A stretch of 64,000 nucleotides of DNA from the NCBI RefSeq assembly GCF_037975245.1, contig NC_092576.1, positions 21,453,611 to 21,517,610 of the forward strand, in the 5' to 3' direction. The notes under the pieces are model-generated. The model did no database searches and was not told where the DNA came from. It worked only from the letters and a program-made list of their open reading frames with translations. The stretch's first letter is position 1; each line of letters begins with the position of its first letter. This stretch comes from Apostichopus japonicus (taxonomy: Eukaryota; Echinodermata; Holothuroidea; Aspidochirotida; Stichopodidae). This document shows positions 53,007 to 64,000 of this stretch, piece by piece. Position numbers and translations under genes: made by a program.

Positions 53007-53355
53007 CAACCATTCTGTTTTTGTTATGTAAAATTAGCATGTATTGTACTGAGTTACAGAATAGTGTGTTTTTAGAGACAGTGGTCAGTTGTAAACTGTT
53101 CTTCAGAGAGAAAGGTTGAGTGAGAAATGAGTATAAGACAGAACACAACTTGTAAAAGACTTAGAAAAAGAGAAGAGAGAGATAGAGGTGGAGAGATGAG
53201 CAACGAAAAATAAAAAGAGAACAAGCAAATTTCCTTTTTGAGTTTAACTTTTCACTATGTCTGGTGAACATAAAATGGTAGCAGAGCGAGGTTTTGAAAC
53301 TTTTTGTTGCTTCAATTGAAATAATTTGCCGATAATTTTGAGTTAACTTCCTGGA

Positions 53356-55794
53356 CTAAAAACCATGGAAAGACAGTTTTCTGTTTGTTGTTAGTTTTCT
53401 GTTTGTTGTTAGCTTATAGGATATCCCTCTGAGGTAGTCCAAAAGGTGTCTGTCTCTGTAATCCATGAATATGGCTTTTAGGTTTTCGTCCACTCGGCGA
53501 TATTTTTGCTTTTGAGGTGGCACCGGCTGCCCGGCCTCGATCTGTGCGATGACAAGCCCGGCCATCATTTCCTCACGACGTGTCGCTTTGATCAATGCCC
53601 ATATGGACGGGTGCTGGAATCCAATTGCCTGGTTAAAGGCATTGTGCCAGCCTTCGATTGAGTTGTTCGTTCGTGGTAAATCGTTTTCCATGCGGTTGGT
53701 AACATTTCACATGTTAAGATCAAATAATGGCGAGTGTCTTACACCAGCTCGAACTTGTCCTACATATACCCGTTCAAAATAATCAAGGATGGCCCGTCCA
53801 TGGTTCCCCCACCTATTTGATACATGTTCAAATGCATCCTCGACTTCGGCTCCAGGCACAAACGCTAGTGGAGCGAGGAGGCGGACTTGCGAGCGGAACA
53901 CATTGTCATTGATGTATTCGTCTTGTAGGCCTTCTGATTGCACGCGACGGTGTATGGACTGGCAAAGGTGAAAGAGACACCCTTGTACGTTCGCCTCAGG
54001 GTAGACAGTTTTGATTGCATTCATTGCACCGACTTCAAAATCTGTCAACACACTTGTTGGTGCCACCAAGGTAAGCTGTTGCACCTGCCTAAGGAGCTCA
54101 ACGTAAGTCTCCTCCCTCTTGTTTGGCAGTAAAGCATATGCTGTGGGTATGTTTCGTCCCCGACGGAGTCCATGCACAGTATATATCTGTGCAAACTGAG
54201 GCGGCGATGACTTAAACGTACCGTCCATGAACCAATGGTGACATGTTGATAAAAAGTCCATTGACCGTTGTGTCGCAAAAAGGAGGATGCGGTCATCACG
54301 ACCATTTTCATAGCGGAGGAATAGCCTGCCGTCGTTGGTACTTCTAAACTCATCCCGAATGTCAAATAACTTATCATCGGGTGCCGGGACTGGAGGGTCA
54401 TTTGTTTGACGCTGGCAACGAACATCTCTGCTCATTACATCGATGCCAGGGAGTTGTGCGCAAGCCTGCGGCGACAGGTTGGCGATGCCTCTCGCAACAA
54501 CATTGCGTGTGCGAACCTGGAACGAAAAAAACGAAACACAAATGTCAACGAAAACAGCAGCACTATGTTTGAAAAGTAACAACATCATTGTAAACAACAT
54601 TGACGAAGCAGCAACTAACAAACTAATCGGAAAATATATGCAGGGGCGCGTAGCACCGGTCGAGAATAATAGGGACACCCCTACGCCTTTCTGTTAAAGG
54701 CAGAACAAACAATGAAAGTAACTGATAACATGCTTAAACAAGCTTTACGTTAGGTACTTTTACCTCTTTTCTGACAATAGTTAACCTTATGAGCGAATGG
54801 ACACTACTCTAATTGTGGTGCGGTACCTATACTAGTATACAAAGTCGGACTTCGTGGCAAGTACAGTGACGCAATGAGTAGCTTACTGATTGACCAATCA
54901 CATCTCACTTAAGCGTAATTCTATTTCACTTAAGTCAAATAGATTGACCAATCACATTTCACTTAAGCGTAATTCTATTTCACTTTAGTAAAATGCAATT
55001 TAGCTTAAGTGAAATTGAAAAGCCATTTTGCTTACGTAGAGTAGCATTTTACTTAAGTACAATTAAATTTTACTTCAGCAGAATTGTATTTTACTTAAGT
55101 AGAATTGTATTTTACTAAAGTTTAATTCAATTCAGCTTAAGCTAAATTGAATTTTACTTAAGTAAAATACGATATAGACAAAACCCGTTTGAACTTAAGC
55201 TAATATGAATTCCGCTTAAGTGGAATACAATTAAGCTTAAGTCAAATGCAATTCTACTTAAGTGTAATTCATTTCACTTAAGCTTAATTTTAGTCTACTT
55301 AATTGGAATTAATTCTACTTAAGTAGAATACAGAGGTAAATGTTAAAACGGCTTGCCATACGACCCACGGACAAGCTACCTTTCACTGATTAGATTGGAC
55401 ATCACAAGTGAGTTTAGTGAACCCTACAATTGAAAGTCACTCCTCCCAGAAATATACTAGAAATTATTCGCCCCCGCACGACATGTCGAAGCAACAAGAC
55501 TGAAAAGAACGGATTTATGTGCATGCTTACCTCTGTATCAACGGCTCTTCTTTTCATCACGCTCCTTTCTTTTCCTGCTTCAATTTTTTCCGGATTTGGG
55601 GGGTGGGTGTGTTCATTTGTTCGATCCACAACATGATCTTCGGTGGTTCTGATGCGTGCTTTGCAGTGATGAGCCCAACGACGCAGTACGCAGTCTCAGT
55701 TCAATATACCATCCGCCAATTCTTTTTGAAAATAATAAAGGTGGCCTTCAACCGCCAACTTTCTTCCCCCTCTTTCACTGGTTATGAACGCCAT
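53356..55794 (-). pseudogene. FLYWCH zinc finger plus MULE transposase, two exons, two nonsense codons
   Basis: Exon 1 (55794-55531) reads FITSERGGRKLAVEGHLYYF, then RRWAHHCKARI and RTNEHTHPP, a FLYWCH-type finger that binds DNA. Donor GTAAGC, acceptor tttcgttccag. Exon 2 (54516-53356, same frame) is a Mutator-like (MULE) transposase: WFMDGTFKSSP (first Asp), SVLTDFEVGAMNAI (second Asp), GCLFHLCQSIHR (C-x4-H) and LPRTNNSIEGWHNAF (Glu). In each exon one Trp codon is TGA: at 55698-55696 (the W of the FLYWCH core) and at 53709-53707 (DLNM-W-NVTNRM). Otherwise the frame is intact over 474 residues, so it died recently. The array 54895-55335 lies in its intron. I did not find terminal repeats. Confidence 0.8.
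54895..55335. repeat. Array of CTTAAG-centred palindromes, about 22-bp spacing
   Basis: About fourteen exact CTTAAG words and about five single-base variants occur in 440 bp (first 54908-54913, last 55318-55323), mostly 20-28 bp apart. Around each core the sequence follows AATTnnATTTnACTTAAG with its mirror, so each unit is itself a palindrome. Units on both sides vary independently. The array lies in the MULE intron. Confidence 0.9.
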
Positions 55795-55841
55795 TTTGAA
55801 CCAACTCAGCACTACAGCACAGTAGAATTTATGCTTCAAAC

Positions 55842-55857
55842 CAGGGAGTTGTCCCTG
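55842..55857. mobile_element. 16-bp micro-palindromic insert with 7-bp duplication
   Basis: CAGGGAGTTGTCCCTG is flanked on both sides by TTCAAAC (55835-55841 and 55858-55864). It shares ends with the inserts at 56756 and 61485. Confidence 0.7.
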
Positions 55858-55864
55858 TTCAAAC

Positions 55865-56199
55865 CAGGCATCGACTAATACGGTCGCCAACTTGCCAATA
55901 TAGCAAAAATTGCATTACGCTTGACTTTTTGGCGAGTGGCTAATTCGCTCACTGCCTTTATACGATAGGCTTACTATTAACTTGTGAGCATTAAAAACAA
56001 ATGCCTATTGCCTAATGTTACAAATAACCGTATTATTTTCAAGTGCACTGTTACAAGTACTGTAGGTCCTAAGGAACAGCTCTGTTCACCAGCTTGAAAT
56101 TAATTTGATACTAATCGCTCAAACTAAATGATGCACGATAGGTGTAACCAAACTGGAAAACAACAAACTTAAATAAATGCGTAAAGACAGCTCAAACAG
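55865..56199. other. Noncoding stretch
   Basis: No gene or clear repeat is recognised. Confidence 0.4.
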
Positions 56200-57600
56200 G
56201 GGTACCTTGTGTGTACTATCGGTACAAATGAAAAGAGTGTTGTCAGTAGGTTAACCGCAATCGCGCGATAATATGTCGCAAGAAAGCGGAATATATTACG
56301 TACAAATATATATATGCTGTACTTGCAAAATACATACATGGATAACTTCAAAAATATATTTTAGACATATTTAAGTATATGTATACGCATATATTTTCTC
56401 TGAAAATTATATTTATTCCTTTAAAGTATATATTTATATATTCTCCAGGCATACAGAAATTATTTACTTAAAGCAGCATTTTGCGTCCTCGACTATGGTT
56501 TTTTTCAACCTCACTGATTCCACTATGCCATAACGACATGCATAACTAGCTTATCTATTTATATTTTACTTCAAATGGTGGCATAAAAGTCGAAAAAATT
56601 GCAACTTTCAACTTTGTTGTTCTCCAAGATATTTTCCGTTGGGAACCCAATAAACCTCGCCCATAATATGAATATTTAAACACTACGAACGTCATTGACA
56701 GATACGTAATATAACACCACGCTTGATTTGCGTACAGTCTATATGGCAGTTGTACCAGGGAGTTGCATAACAACTCCCTGGTTGTACCATGGAGGTAGTA
56801 CCAACGCAAAGTCTTGAATCTATTTTTAACAACGGCTCATAACTAAACCTGCATCTCTGATTGGTTGAATTCAAACTAGTGGGTTTGGGAACTGAATGCG
56901 ATTAATTTTGTATGTGGAATACTCGCCAATTAACGTTTTTGGCAGGGAAAAACTTGGCTAATATCTTAATTTGCTGTTCTGTGATTTGATGTATGTAAAT
57001 AACTCGATGGACATGTCAAAAAAGTAGAAAACGGCGACCAAACGCAAAATGCTCATGAATAAACATACTATTCACTGATTGGTGGAATTCAAACTAGTGG
57101 ATTTGGAGATATGAAAACTTTGTCGAGGACACTTTTACTCGTTATCGACATAAATCGTTAATTGCTCGCTAATTAACGCTCTTGGCAGGGTGAAACTTGG
57201 ATGGTATCTTAGTTTGCTGTTTTATGATTGATACATGTAAAAAAATTGATGCATATGTTAAAAAGGTGGAAAAAAGCGACCCAACGCAAAATGCTGCTTT
57301 AATAACAAATATGTATTCTTTACAAAAATATATATTCTCTTACAGCAAATATTATGTAAAAAAAAATATATTCTCTTACACAAATTTTTCATTTTTTTAG
57401 GCCATTGTATATTTATTCTCTAATAGAAAAATATATATTATCTTTCAATAAATATTCTGTAAAGATATATGTACTAACACAAAAATTATATTTTTCTATG
57501 CCAAGAATATATTTATTCTCTAAGAGAAGAATTTATATACATTCTCAAAGAGAAAAAATATATATATTCTCTAAAAAATATACATTTCAGTGAAAATGCG
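56200..57600. repeat. AT-rich inverted arms enclosing a two-copy direct repeat
   Basis: Left arm (about 56270-56492) and right arm (about 57280-57600) carry 'aaaatatatattctc' motifs in opposite orientation. They meet at 'aaagcagcattttgcg' (56470) and 'cgcaaaatgctgcttt' (57287), an exact inverted pair. Between them a segment of about 219 bp with 'gaattcaaactagtgg' occurs twice (near 56865 and 57084). More 'tatatattct' repeats follow at 57850-58050 and 58400-58440. Confidence 0.7.
56756..56780. mobile_element. 25-bp micro-palindromic insert with 7-bp duplication
   Basis: CAGGGAGTTGCATAACAACT then CCCTG, flanked by GTTGTAC on both sides (56749-56755 and 56781-56787). The arms are perfect around CATAA. 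Confidence 0.75.
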
Positions 57601-58544
57601 CGCTGCACCACTGCTGTAACAGTTTACCTGCCTTGGACAGTTTAATAGGCGCTCGCGGTAGATCGCAGGAAATTTGAGCTGTGCAAGTGAGTTTTCCACG
57701 TTCGTTTCCTTTGCAAGGCTTGGCAAATTGATTACGTAACACACCGGCTAACATTCCAAACTAATAACCTTGAAATGTGAAGAAGTGAGCAGTGGCCAAA
57801 ATGAACGGCAGGTTTACTACAGGGCGTATTTTCAAGTGTTGAAAATCTGGTACAGAAAAATATTTTTCTCTAACAAAATATATAAATTCTGTTACAGAAA
57901 TTATATATATTCTACAGAATAAATTATATTCTATGCAAAAATATATTTGTATTGTGCACGGAAAATATATATATCTATATTATCTAACATTCAAGCTCTA
58001 TTCTGCACGAAAAATATATTCTGTACGAAAAATATATATGCTATACAAAGTACGGAGCTCTGTAAGTGCCAACTGAGATGTTGGTGTTTCAGTAACTTCA
58101 GTGAACAGCTTATTCATTATATTGGCCATAAGTGTGCAAGTACAATGTACTTCCTTGCTCAGAACCGAAATGCAGTTCAAAGTTAGTGGTTTTGCGCAAT
58201 CACATTGCACATGATAGTACGACGTTACGATCGACAGCAAAGCCTGCTGTATCTAGCCGGCTTAACAGTCCCATTAACATATCGTATACATCAACGGAAA
58301 GAAAGTGGATGTGAAGAAAGCAGCAATATAATGAATAAGCTGGTCACTGAAGTTACTTAACAACAAAACATATCAGTTGGCACTAACAGAGCACTGTACT
58401 TTGTTCAGCATATATATTTTTCTTACAGAAAATATTTTTTGCACAGAATAGAAAGGTCTACCTGACATGTCAATAAAACATTGTATCCTAATTCACAAGT
58501 CAGTAATATAAGGCATAGCTTCGGCTTTTGTCCACAAACTTTCA

Positions 58545-58860
58545 GTTCTGTTACCAAATTGTTGACCCTTACTATTGCCAGCAAGAAAAGACGAAACTTT
58601 GAATTCATCGTGGGTGTTGAAGAAATTGGGAGGGTGGCTGATCATTGTAGTACTTTGCTGCTAAATGATCAGAACAACCCAGATGGCTTGAAGAAATAAA
58701 GGAGGAAATTCAAAATGAGTGGGCTCAACTCAAGTCTCAAGTCAGTGGCAAAAATATTCCATTTGGTCCCCTATCTCAGCTTGAAATCCAGGAAGGCTAC
58801 AACTATTCTCTGTTGTCTGAATTATTTAAAGTAATGGTTCACCTTTTGCACGCAAAGTAA
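58545..58860 (+). pseudogene. Protein-like relic with one frameshift, unrecognised
   Basis: A frame reading KKRRNFEFIVGVEEIGRVAD, then HCSTLLLNDQNNP, is continued after a frameshift near 58680 by RWLEEIKEEIQNEWAQLKSQ, then VSGKNIPFGPLSQLEIQEGY and NYSLLSELFKVMVHLLHAK, ending TAA at 58858. Composition and amphipathic pattern look coding. I do not recognise the family; the region could be a decayed exon of a transposon or host gene. Confidence 0.4.
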
Positions 58861-59269
58861 GACTTCCAAGCGGCAGGTTTAAGCAAATGCTAATATGTTG
58901 GAGTTTTTTAGTTTTAGATTCTACGGATGCCCATAAGCTCATTTCCAATGCCAATAGCCCCCTATTCGTGTGAGGCGTAACGCACATGTTATCTGATAGG
59001 CTGGTCGGTGGGAGATAAGGTAGCTTATAAAACAAGGTTTCCACAATTTGGCGTCTGGCGACTTAAAATGACCTCTGATCTCAATAAAATATTGTACTGA
59101 ACGTGTTACAACTACAAACTAAATATGAGATTCGTTCAACATTCCCTTCTTGGGATATCGTGTTTACAAGGTTTACACAATTTGACCCCTGGTGAACCCA
59201 AATGACCTTTGACCTCCACATTAAACTAGAGGCTTTTGCTCCTAAATGTGGTCCCCCTACTCACGAAGC

Positions 59270-60300
59270 AGGGGCATAACCAGGATTTTATAACCCGGGG
59301 GCTCGAATTACTATCTAAGCGGAGCGCCACCATCAGTTAGCGCGCAGCGTACAAGACAGTTTCGGGTTTTGATACCCCCCAGATCACCGGAAATGGCACT
59401 TCTCTGGCTTGAAATGACCAACCAGATGTACACTTTTGCCTGAGAACCAAGAATTTCCCAATAGTTTTTTGTTTGTTTCATGGCCATAACCGTTTTGAAG
59501 ATTTCAACACAGTCACACATCATGTTCGACCTCATCACATCTCATGTGGATCATTGCTTTTTGTAGGTGATTCAACGTCGCGGCCCACAATACCAGTAAG
59601 CACCATTTTCGAGGTTTAAAGCCCATTATTTGTTCAGAATTTGGTATGATTCACAATTCTCGTAAATAAATTCACTTCAAAACATACCCATAATGTTGCA
59701 CAACATTTCATCTATGGACAACCAATATAGAAAAACCTCCTTCAAACCCTAACAGACCGGTCAAAATTGCACGAGTAGAGGGAAGTATGATGAAGAATGG
59801 TGGTCAGGGAATTTTTGAAAATTCAGACACAGTTAATTTATTGGTGTACAAATATTAAACCTCTTATAACGGCTACTATAAAACTTTGTTGAAGGAAATG
59901 AAAAAATGAAAAAAAATCCCGAAACCGAACACTTCGCACATCGACAGTTTTGATGCTGTTCATCCCAGGACACCATTTCATGTGATATCTGCAGTTTGCT
60001 TTAAAACTTCGAATAATTGAAATGAGACTGAAATAAATAACTAATATCTGTTTATTGTGCAATAACCGCTCCACCAGTGGCGTAACGGTGAGCCTGGGGG
60101 GGGCTCTGGCCCAAAGGGGCCCCCTATCAGGAGGCCTAGCAAGGGCGTCCGCAGAAATGTTTACAAGGGGGATCAGTAGGTCATATAGGTGTAACACACT
60201 ACTTCATACTATCTAAGCGGAGCGCCACGATCGGTTGGCGCGGAGCGTACGACGATTTTTTTGGCCAAAAAATACCCCTAGATCGTCGGAAAAGACACTT
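59270..60300. repeat. Two copies of a 'gcggagcgccac' repeat
   Basis: Near 59311-59400 and 60205-60290 the order 'actatctaagcggagcgcca', 'ttggcgcggagcgtac' (or 'ttagcgcgcagcgtac') and 'atcnccggaaa' recurs. Each follows a CAGGGGCATAACC-like or CAGTGGCGTAAC-like start, suggesting related hAT-like elements. Exact limits are unclear. Confidence 0.55.
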
Positions 60301-60599
60301 CCCATTCAAGCTGCATTTACACATCGGTTATTTTGGGAAATTGCAAAGTCGGGAGTGGTCACACTGCATGTAGGTAAGTGCACGACCTCTAGACATCACT
60401 AATACACAACACGTCACTTGTTATCGATAAAGTGGTGCGTTGCCGGATTTTGTTAAGGTCTTGGTACCACAGGCGAAGGTCATTAATTAAGTTTCGTAAC
60501 TCATCGGGAATCGATTAGAGGGGTGGGGCGTAGGGTTGTGGGCGCACGTTTTCATGCAGATGGGAACAAAGAAGTGGTGGGTGCGCCCCCCTGGATACG

Positions 60600-60840
60600 C
60601 GATACGCGAAATATGATATTGGTTTAAGCTTACATCCTTGAGATATCGGTTTTACAAGGTTTTTACTATTTGGCCCCTGGTGACTCAAAATGATCTTTGA
60701 CCTACCCACAAAACAAAAGGGTTCTTCTACCCAATGTGTTACTCATATACACCAATAGTAGATTTGTCAAAGCTTCCCTTCTTGAGATATCGTATTTACA
60801 AGCCCCCAACACACACGCATACACACACACACACATACAC
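60600..60840. repeat. DR1-family dispersed repeat fragment
   Basis: 'cttgagatatcgg', 'ttggcccctggtgactcaaaatgatctttgacc' in parts and 'cttcttgagatatcgtatttacaagc', followed by a CA-rich microsatellite, are the reverse orientation of the 21590-22450 unit. Confidence 0.6.
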
Positions 60841-61484
60841 TCCGCCCGTGTGGCAGTAATGAGTGTCCGGGCGTCCGTAGGACACATATTACTAGGATAT
60901 AGTGTCTCATTTGCGTGAATAGTGTCTCAGGGACACTTTCCCTTGCTTTCTACGCCACCGTGGAAAGTGTCCGGTTCTCTTTAAAGAGCTTTAACGTGGT
61001 TCTGTTGAGTGACAAACATTTCTGGCCCTATCTACGTTCCCTTATTACTTAAAAGGAGGTAATTTACTAGCGAAGACCAGGATGACAATGTCATATATCG
61101 GTCAGCATGCACCCTCAAAACTCGGTTAAAGCAGAACTAATACTTCGAGTGTCGACTGTTGTGGGAAGAGGCGGCAAAATGTTATTATTATCATGGAGAC
61201 TACACTCCAAAGGAACGCTGTCCGCTATATTTCGATCGTCGACTGTCAGTGTCATAAGGCTGCATAATGTTAAATTTATCTTTTGAACTAATTAGTCATG
61301 TCTGTCTGACTCTGCTGCTTATCAATTGTTACTACCATTAGGGTAGTTGTTTGGAAGGTCGGAATTTCTAAACGTTGGAGAAAGATCAACCATGCAGGTT
61401 GAAGGTAAATGTATTTCAACCGGTACGCGGCTGCAGAAAGTTCCCCCGTCATCCGGAGCATGGAGGTCAAATCCGGGGTCAGAG

Positions 61485-61512
61485 CAGGGAGTTGTTATGG
61501 AAAAACTCCCTG
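61485..61512. mobile_element. 28-bp micro-palindromic insert with 7-bp duplication
   Basis: CAGGGAGTTGTTATGGAAAA then ACTCCCTG, flanked by GTCAGAG at 61478-61484 and 61513-61519. Ends match those of the inserts at 55842 and 56756. Confidence 0.75.
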
Positions 61513-61830
61513 GTCAGAGTCAATATATTTATTCAGTACGCGGGAAATGTGGAAATCTCCCGCTCTACGTTCTAGGTGTGACAAAGTTTTCATTTCACGC
61601 ATGCGTATTTGCATTCTACTGTAAAATTTATACTACTGTTTACTCAGTGAAGTGAATGTGCCGTCTACGTCGTTAACGTTACATATCGCAGGCCCAAAAT
61701 TTCTTAGTAGTTGCATATTTGCACGCGCAGTAATTGCATTAAGAGTTGAGACCGTTAACTTACATAGCCCGATCTGATATTACAAGATGGCTTCTCCTTA
61801 GCTGGATAGCGATGACGAGTAGGCCTACAG

Positions 61831-62023
61831 TATCATTGGAAAATATCTTTGGTCAGGACTGTACCCTGAAAAGTCTACGTTAATTCTAGAAAGATCGATA
61901 AGGGGATCGAAGAGTTTTAGACTGACGGGAGATGCCGATCTAGTTTACGTCGGCCCACATGGCAACGAAGATAGGCCCTTGGCCAAAGCCCACAAAATTA
62001 AAGCTTACAAGAAGGGTTTGGCG
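61831..62023 (+). CDS. Candidate exon, unrecognised protein (possibly decayed at 5')
   Basis: An acceptor-like 'aggcctacag' opens a frame IIGKYLWSGLYPEKSTLILE, then RSIRGSKSFRLTGDADLVYV, GPHGNEDRPLAKAHKIKAYK and KGLA, ending at a strong donor GTAAGTG. In the same frame upstream an ATG at 61787 reads MASP, a TAG, LDSDDE, a TAG, then AYS. So the segment is either an internal exon starting after the acceptor or a first exon with two nonsense codons. I do not recognise the domain. The next exon was not found in the remaining 2 kb. Confidence 0.45.
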
Positions 62024-64000
62024 GTAAGTGTTTTATTTGTTTATTTGTATTAAACTTTTAGGAATTATTTCCACTGAAGAAAATGATTCCATAGATATGC
62101 ATATAACTTGAACTAAGTGCATTGGCCATTTGGCCTTGCAGATTATAAGTATATTTTATTATTTGTAATCACCTAAGAGTAGAACTGAAAAGTCTAAACC
62201 TTATTAGTGTTAGAGAATATTGTGATGCAGAATTAGTCGGCAAGACACGAATAGTATTGGGCTAGGCTAGCCTTACTGTAGACTAGGAGTAAGACTTCGA
62301 GAGTTAACCCTTTTTGCAAATAATTTGCTTTATTCAAATTTAAGCCACTCCGATTGGCAATCTCTGAAATAAAGCCTACTTGGTATAATTTATGTTACTG
62401 TGGTAAGCTGCCAAAACTTCCAGATCGGCTGTCAGTTACATATCAGCTGTGTAGTGTGTAACCATGCTACCATGAGTATACGAACTTTTAATTTCAATAA
62501 TGATTATGTTTTTGAAATTGCTAGGTAACAAACAAAAAGAAATCTTCAGGATAGGACTTTTCAGATTATCTGAAAGATATGTCCTGGGATTAGTCCCCTT
62601 ACTAGTTAAAACACAAGGTAGCAAGGGAGTGGGGGGGTCCCTGTCTTGTCCATTTTGGAGGATCAATTAAATTAATGAGTGTTACTTTATTATCTCTTTC
62701 TTTTTAGATGTTTTCCCATATTTTTTTAATATATTGGTGCCGGGATGTGCACAGACACTGCAGCAGGTCGAATATATGCTATAGGTAATCAGTTGGCCAC
62801 CTGCCCATCACTTCATTGTCAGGAGGTTAGCTGTGTAAGGCTAATAATGTACGGTTTAATGGTCCTTTTTGCTGGTGATATTTTAATTATGCAAACATGT
62901 ACATGGTTATGGTATGAATATTCATTAAACATTCTTCCACAGTAATTAAGGTTGTTAATGTATGCACAAAACAATGTTGCAATTAAATTAGCGCAGGTTA
63001 AACCATGGAGCTATAAACTTGGGATTATAGCTCCATGGTTAAACCAAGTTTATATCATTTATATTAAATTTGCAATGTATTATCACATGTAGACACTGCT
63101 TGGTGATATACTGTAGTATTGCTAGAATGGTGACCAGAATGGACCTAAAAACTAATATAGGCCTAGTGTAATCTCTTTGACAAATTTGAGGGTGGGTGAA
63201 TAAATTTCTATTCAGGAGGATAGCTGCAGGTGTTGAGAGAAACAATTGAAAAAAGAGCAAATAAAAATGCACAACAATTTGCTTTCGTTTTATCTCACAT
63301 GTTATCATGAACTTATTTGACCAAATGATAGGAGTATTTTGGTATAAGACCCTAATTTGAAAGAAAGGGATCCGAGAAGGTGGCTTAATCAATAGAAATA
63401 TTAGGTTCATATCAATTTCTGTAAGAGTCCTTGTAGGACATGAGTGGTGACAATTTCACCACCTAAGTATTTTTTTCATCGGCATTTCAGCAGGAGGCAC
63501 TGATTTTGATGGAATCTGCAATGGAAGTTGTATAACATGTTTTTTAGATCCTAGCTCATAGGCCTTACATGTTAATGGAATACATATGGACCACCTTATA
63601 CGTTCAGCTTATAAATGCTAGGCCTGGGTCGAAAATACTGTTCACAAGCAGCACAGTTATCACTAAATCACTTTGTTTTTTGTCATCTAAAAGCAATATT
63701 TGTTTGTATGATTGTAACTGCAAAGTCATTCACTATATGCATATCAAGTTATCAACCGATGCTTAAAGTTTGCATCCCTTTGTTTGCCAGTGCAAGAGTA
63801 TAAGGAGTATGTGTGGAGATTGCCCAGAGAATGAAAGATCTAGCTCATTCATTTGTTCTCAAAGTTATAATTTACTAAGCATATATTAAAGATGATCATG
63901 ATGGTGGTACATTCAGTAGACTTAATGACTCGCAGTACTGTCAGGAATTTTCATGTACTGCAGCCATAAACACAAATTCCGCTAAGAACACATTTTGGTA
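62024..64000. other. Noncoding stretch to the window end
   Basis: No supported coding segment apart from the micro-insert at 63005. If the exon at 61831-62023 is real, this is probably its downstream intron. Confidence 0.4.
63005..63036. mobile_element. 32-bp palindromic insert with 9-bp direct repeat
   Basis: ATGGAGCTATAA and TTATAGCTCCAT are inverted around an 8-bp loop. GGTTAAACC flanks both sides exactly (62996-63004 and 63037-63045). The sequence differs from the CAGGGAGTT family but has the same design. Confidence 0.6.

Overview
This is a gene-poor, AT-rich, intron-containing animal genome segment packed with degraded and nested transposable elements. The repeat mix (L2/CR1-like and Tx1/L1-like LINEs, hAT MITEs with CAGGG ends, a MULE with a FLYWCH finger, a zinc-finger/tyrosine-recombinase gene, a TNP2-type transposase, DUF4806) and the frequent TAGGCCTA-like words suggest a marine invertebrate, perhaps an echinoderm such as a sea cucumber. 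This assignment is inference. I found no rRNA, tRNA or CRISPR.

Layout. 0.7-5.3 kb: a dead Tx1/L1-like LINE split by at least two later insertions; one is a hAT-like MITE with a perfect 8-bp target duplication. 5.5-6.3 kb: a broken integrase-core (rve-type) gene. 6.3-10.7 kb: noncoding. 10.73-12.97 kb: a 5'-truncated L2/CR1-like LINE with an open 709-codon reverse transcriptase frame. 13.2-14.15 kb (minus): an exon made of eleven 72-bp repeats encoding a 24-residue Ser/Pro-rich unit, followed by a damaged RanBP2-type zinc finger. 19.7-23.5 kb (minus): remains of a zinc-finger/tyrosine-recombinase gene.

24.33-47.91 kb is the most interesting part. Two arrays of GTTAC-rich subterminal repeats, 22 kb apart, end outward in the same inverted terminal word CCCTACAAAC flanked by TA. 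Between them lie a TNP2-like transposase frame (31.83-33.59 kb) and, just downstream on the same strand, an eight-exon gene (33.69-45.49 kb) whose splice phases all agree and which encodes a 408-residue protein ending in a DUF4806 domain. I read this as one 23.6-kb En/Spm-like (CMC superfamily) element with a transposase and a possible DNA-binding partner, later hit by other elements. Its transposase has lost an internal block of about 110 residues, so this copy is probably not self-mobile.

48-64 kb: tandem repeats, a hAT MITE with a perfect 8-bp duplication (49.33-49.72 kb), a FLYWCH-MULE pseudogene (53.36-55.79 kb, minus) with two Trp codons changed to TGA and an intron holding a striking CTTAAG palindrome array, AT-rich inverted repeats, and small exon-like relics at 58.5 and 61.8 kb. 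Three tiny palindromic inserts of 16, 25 and 28 bp with shared CAGGGAGTT ends, each flanked by a perfect 7-bp direct repeat (55.84, 56.76 and 61.49 kb), look like a micro-MITE family.
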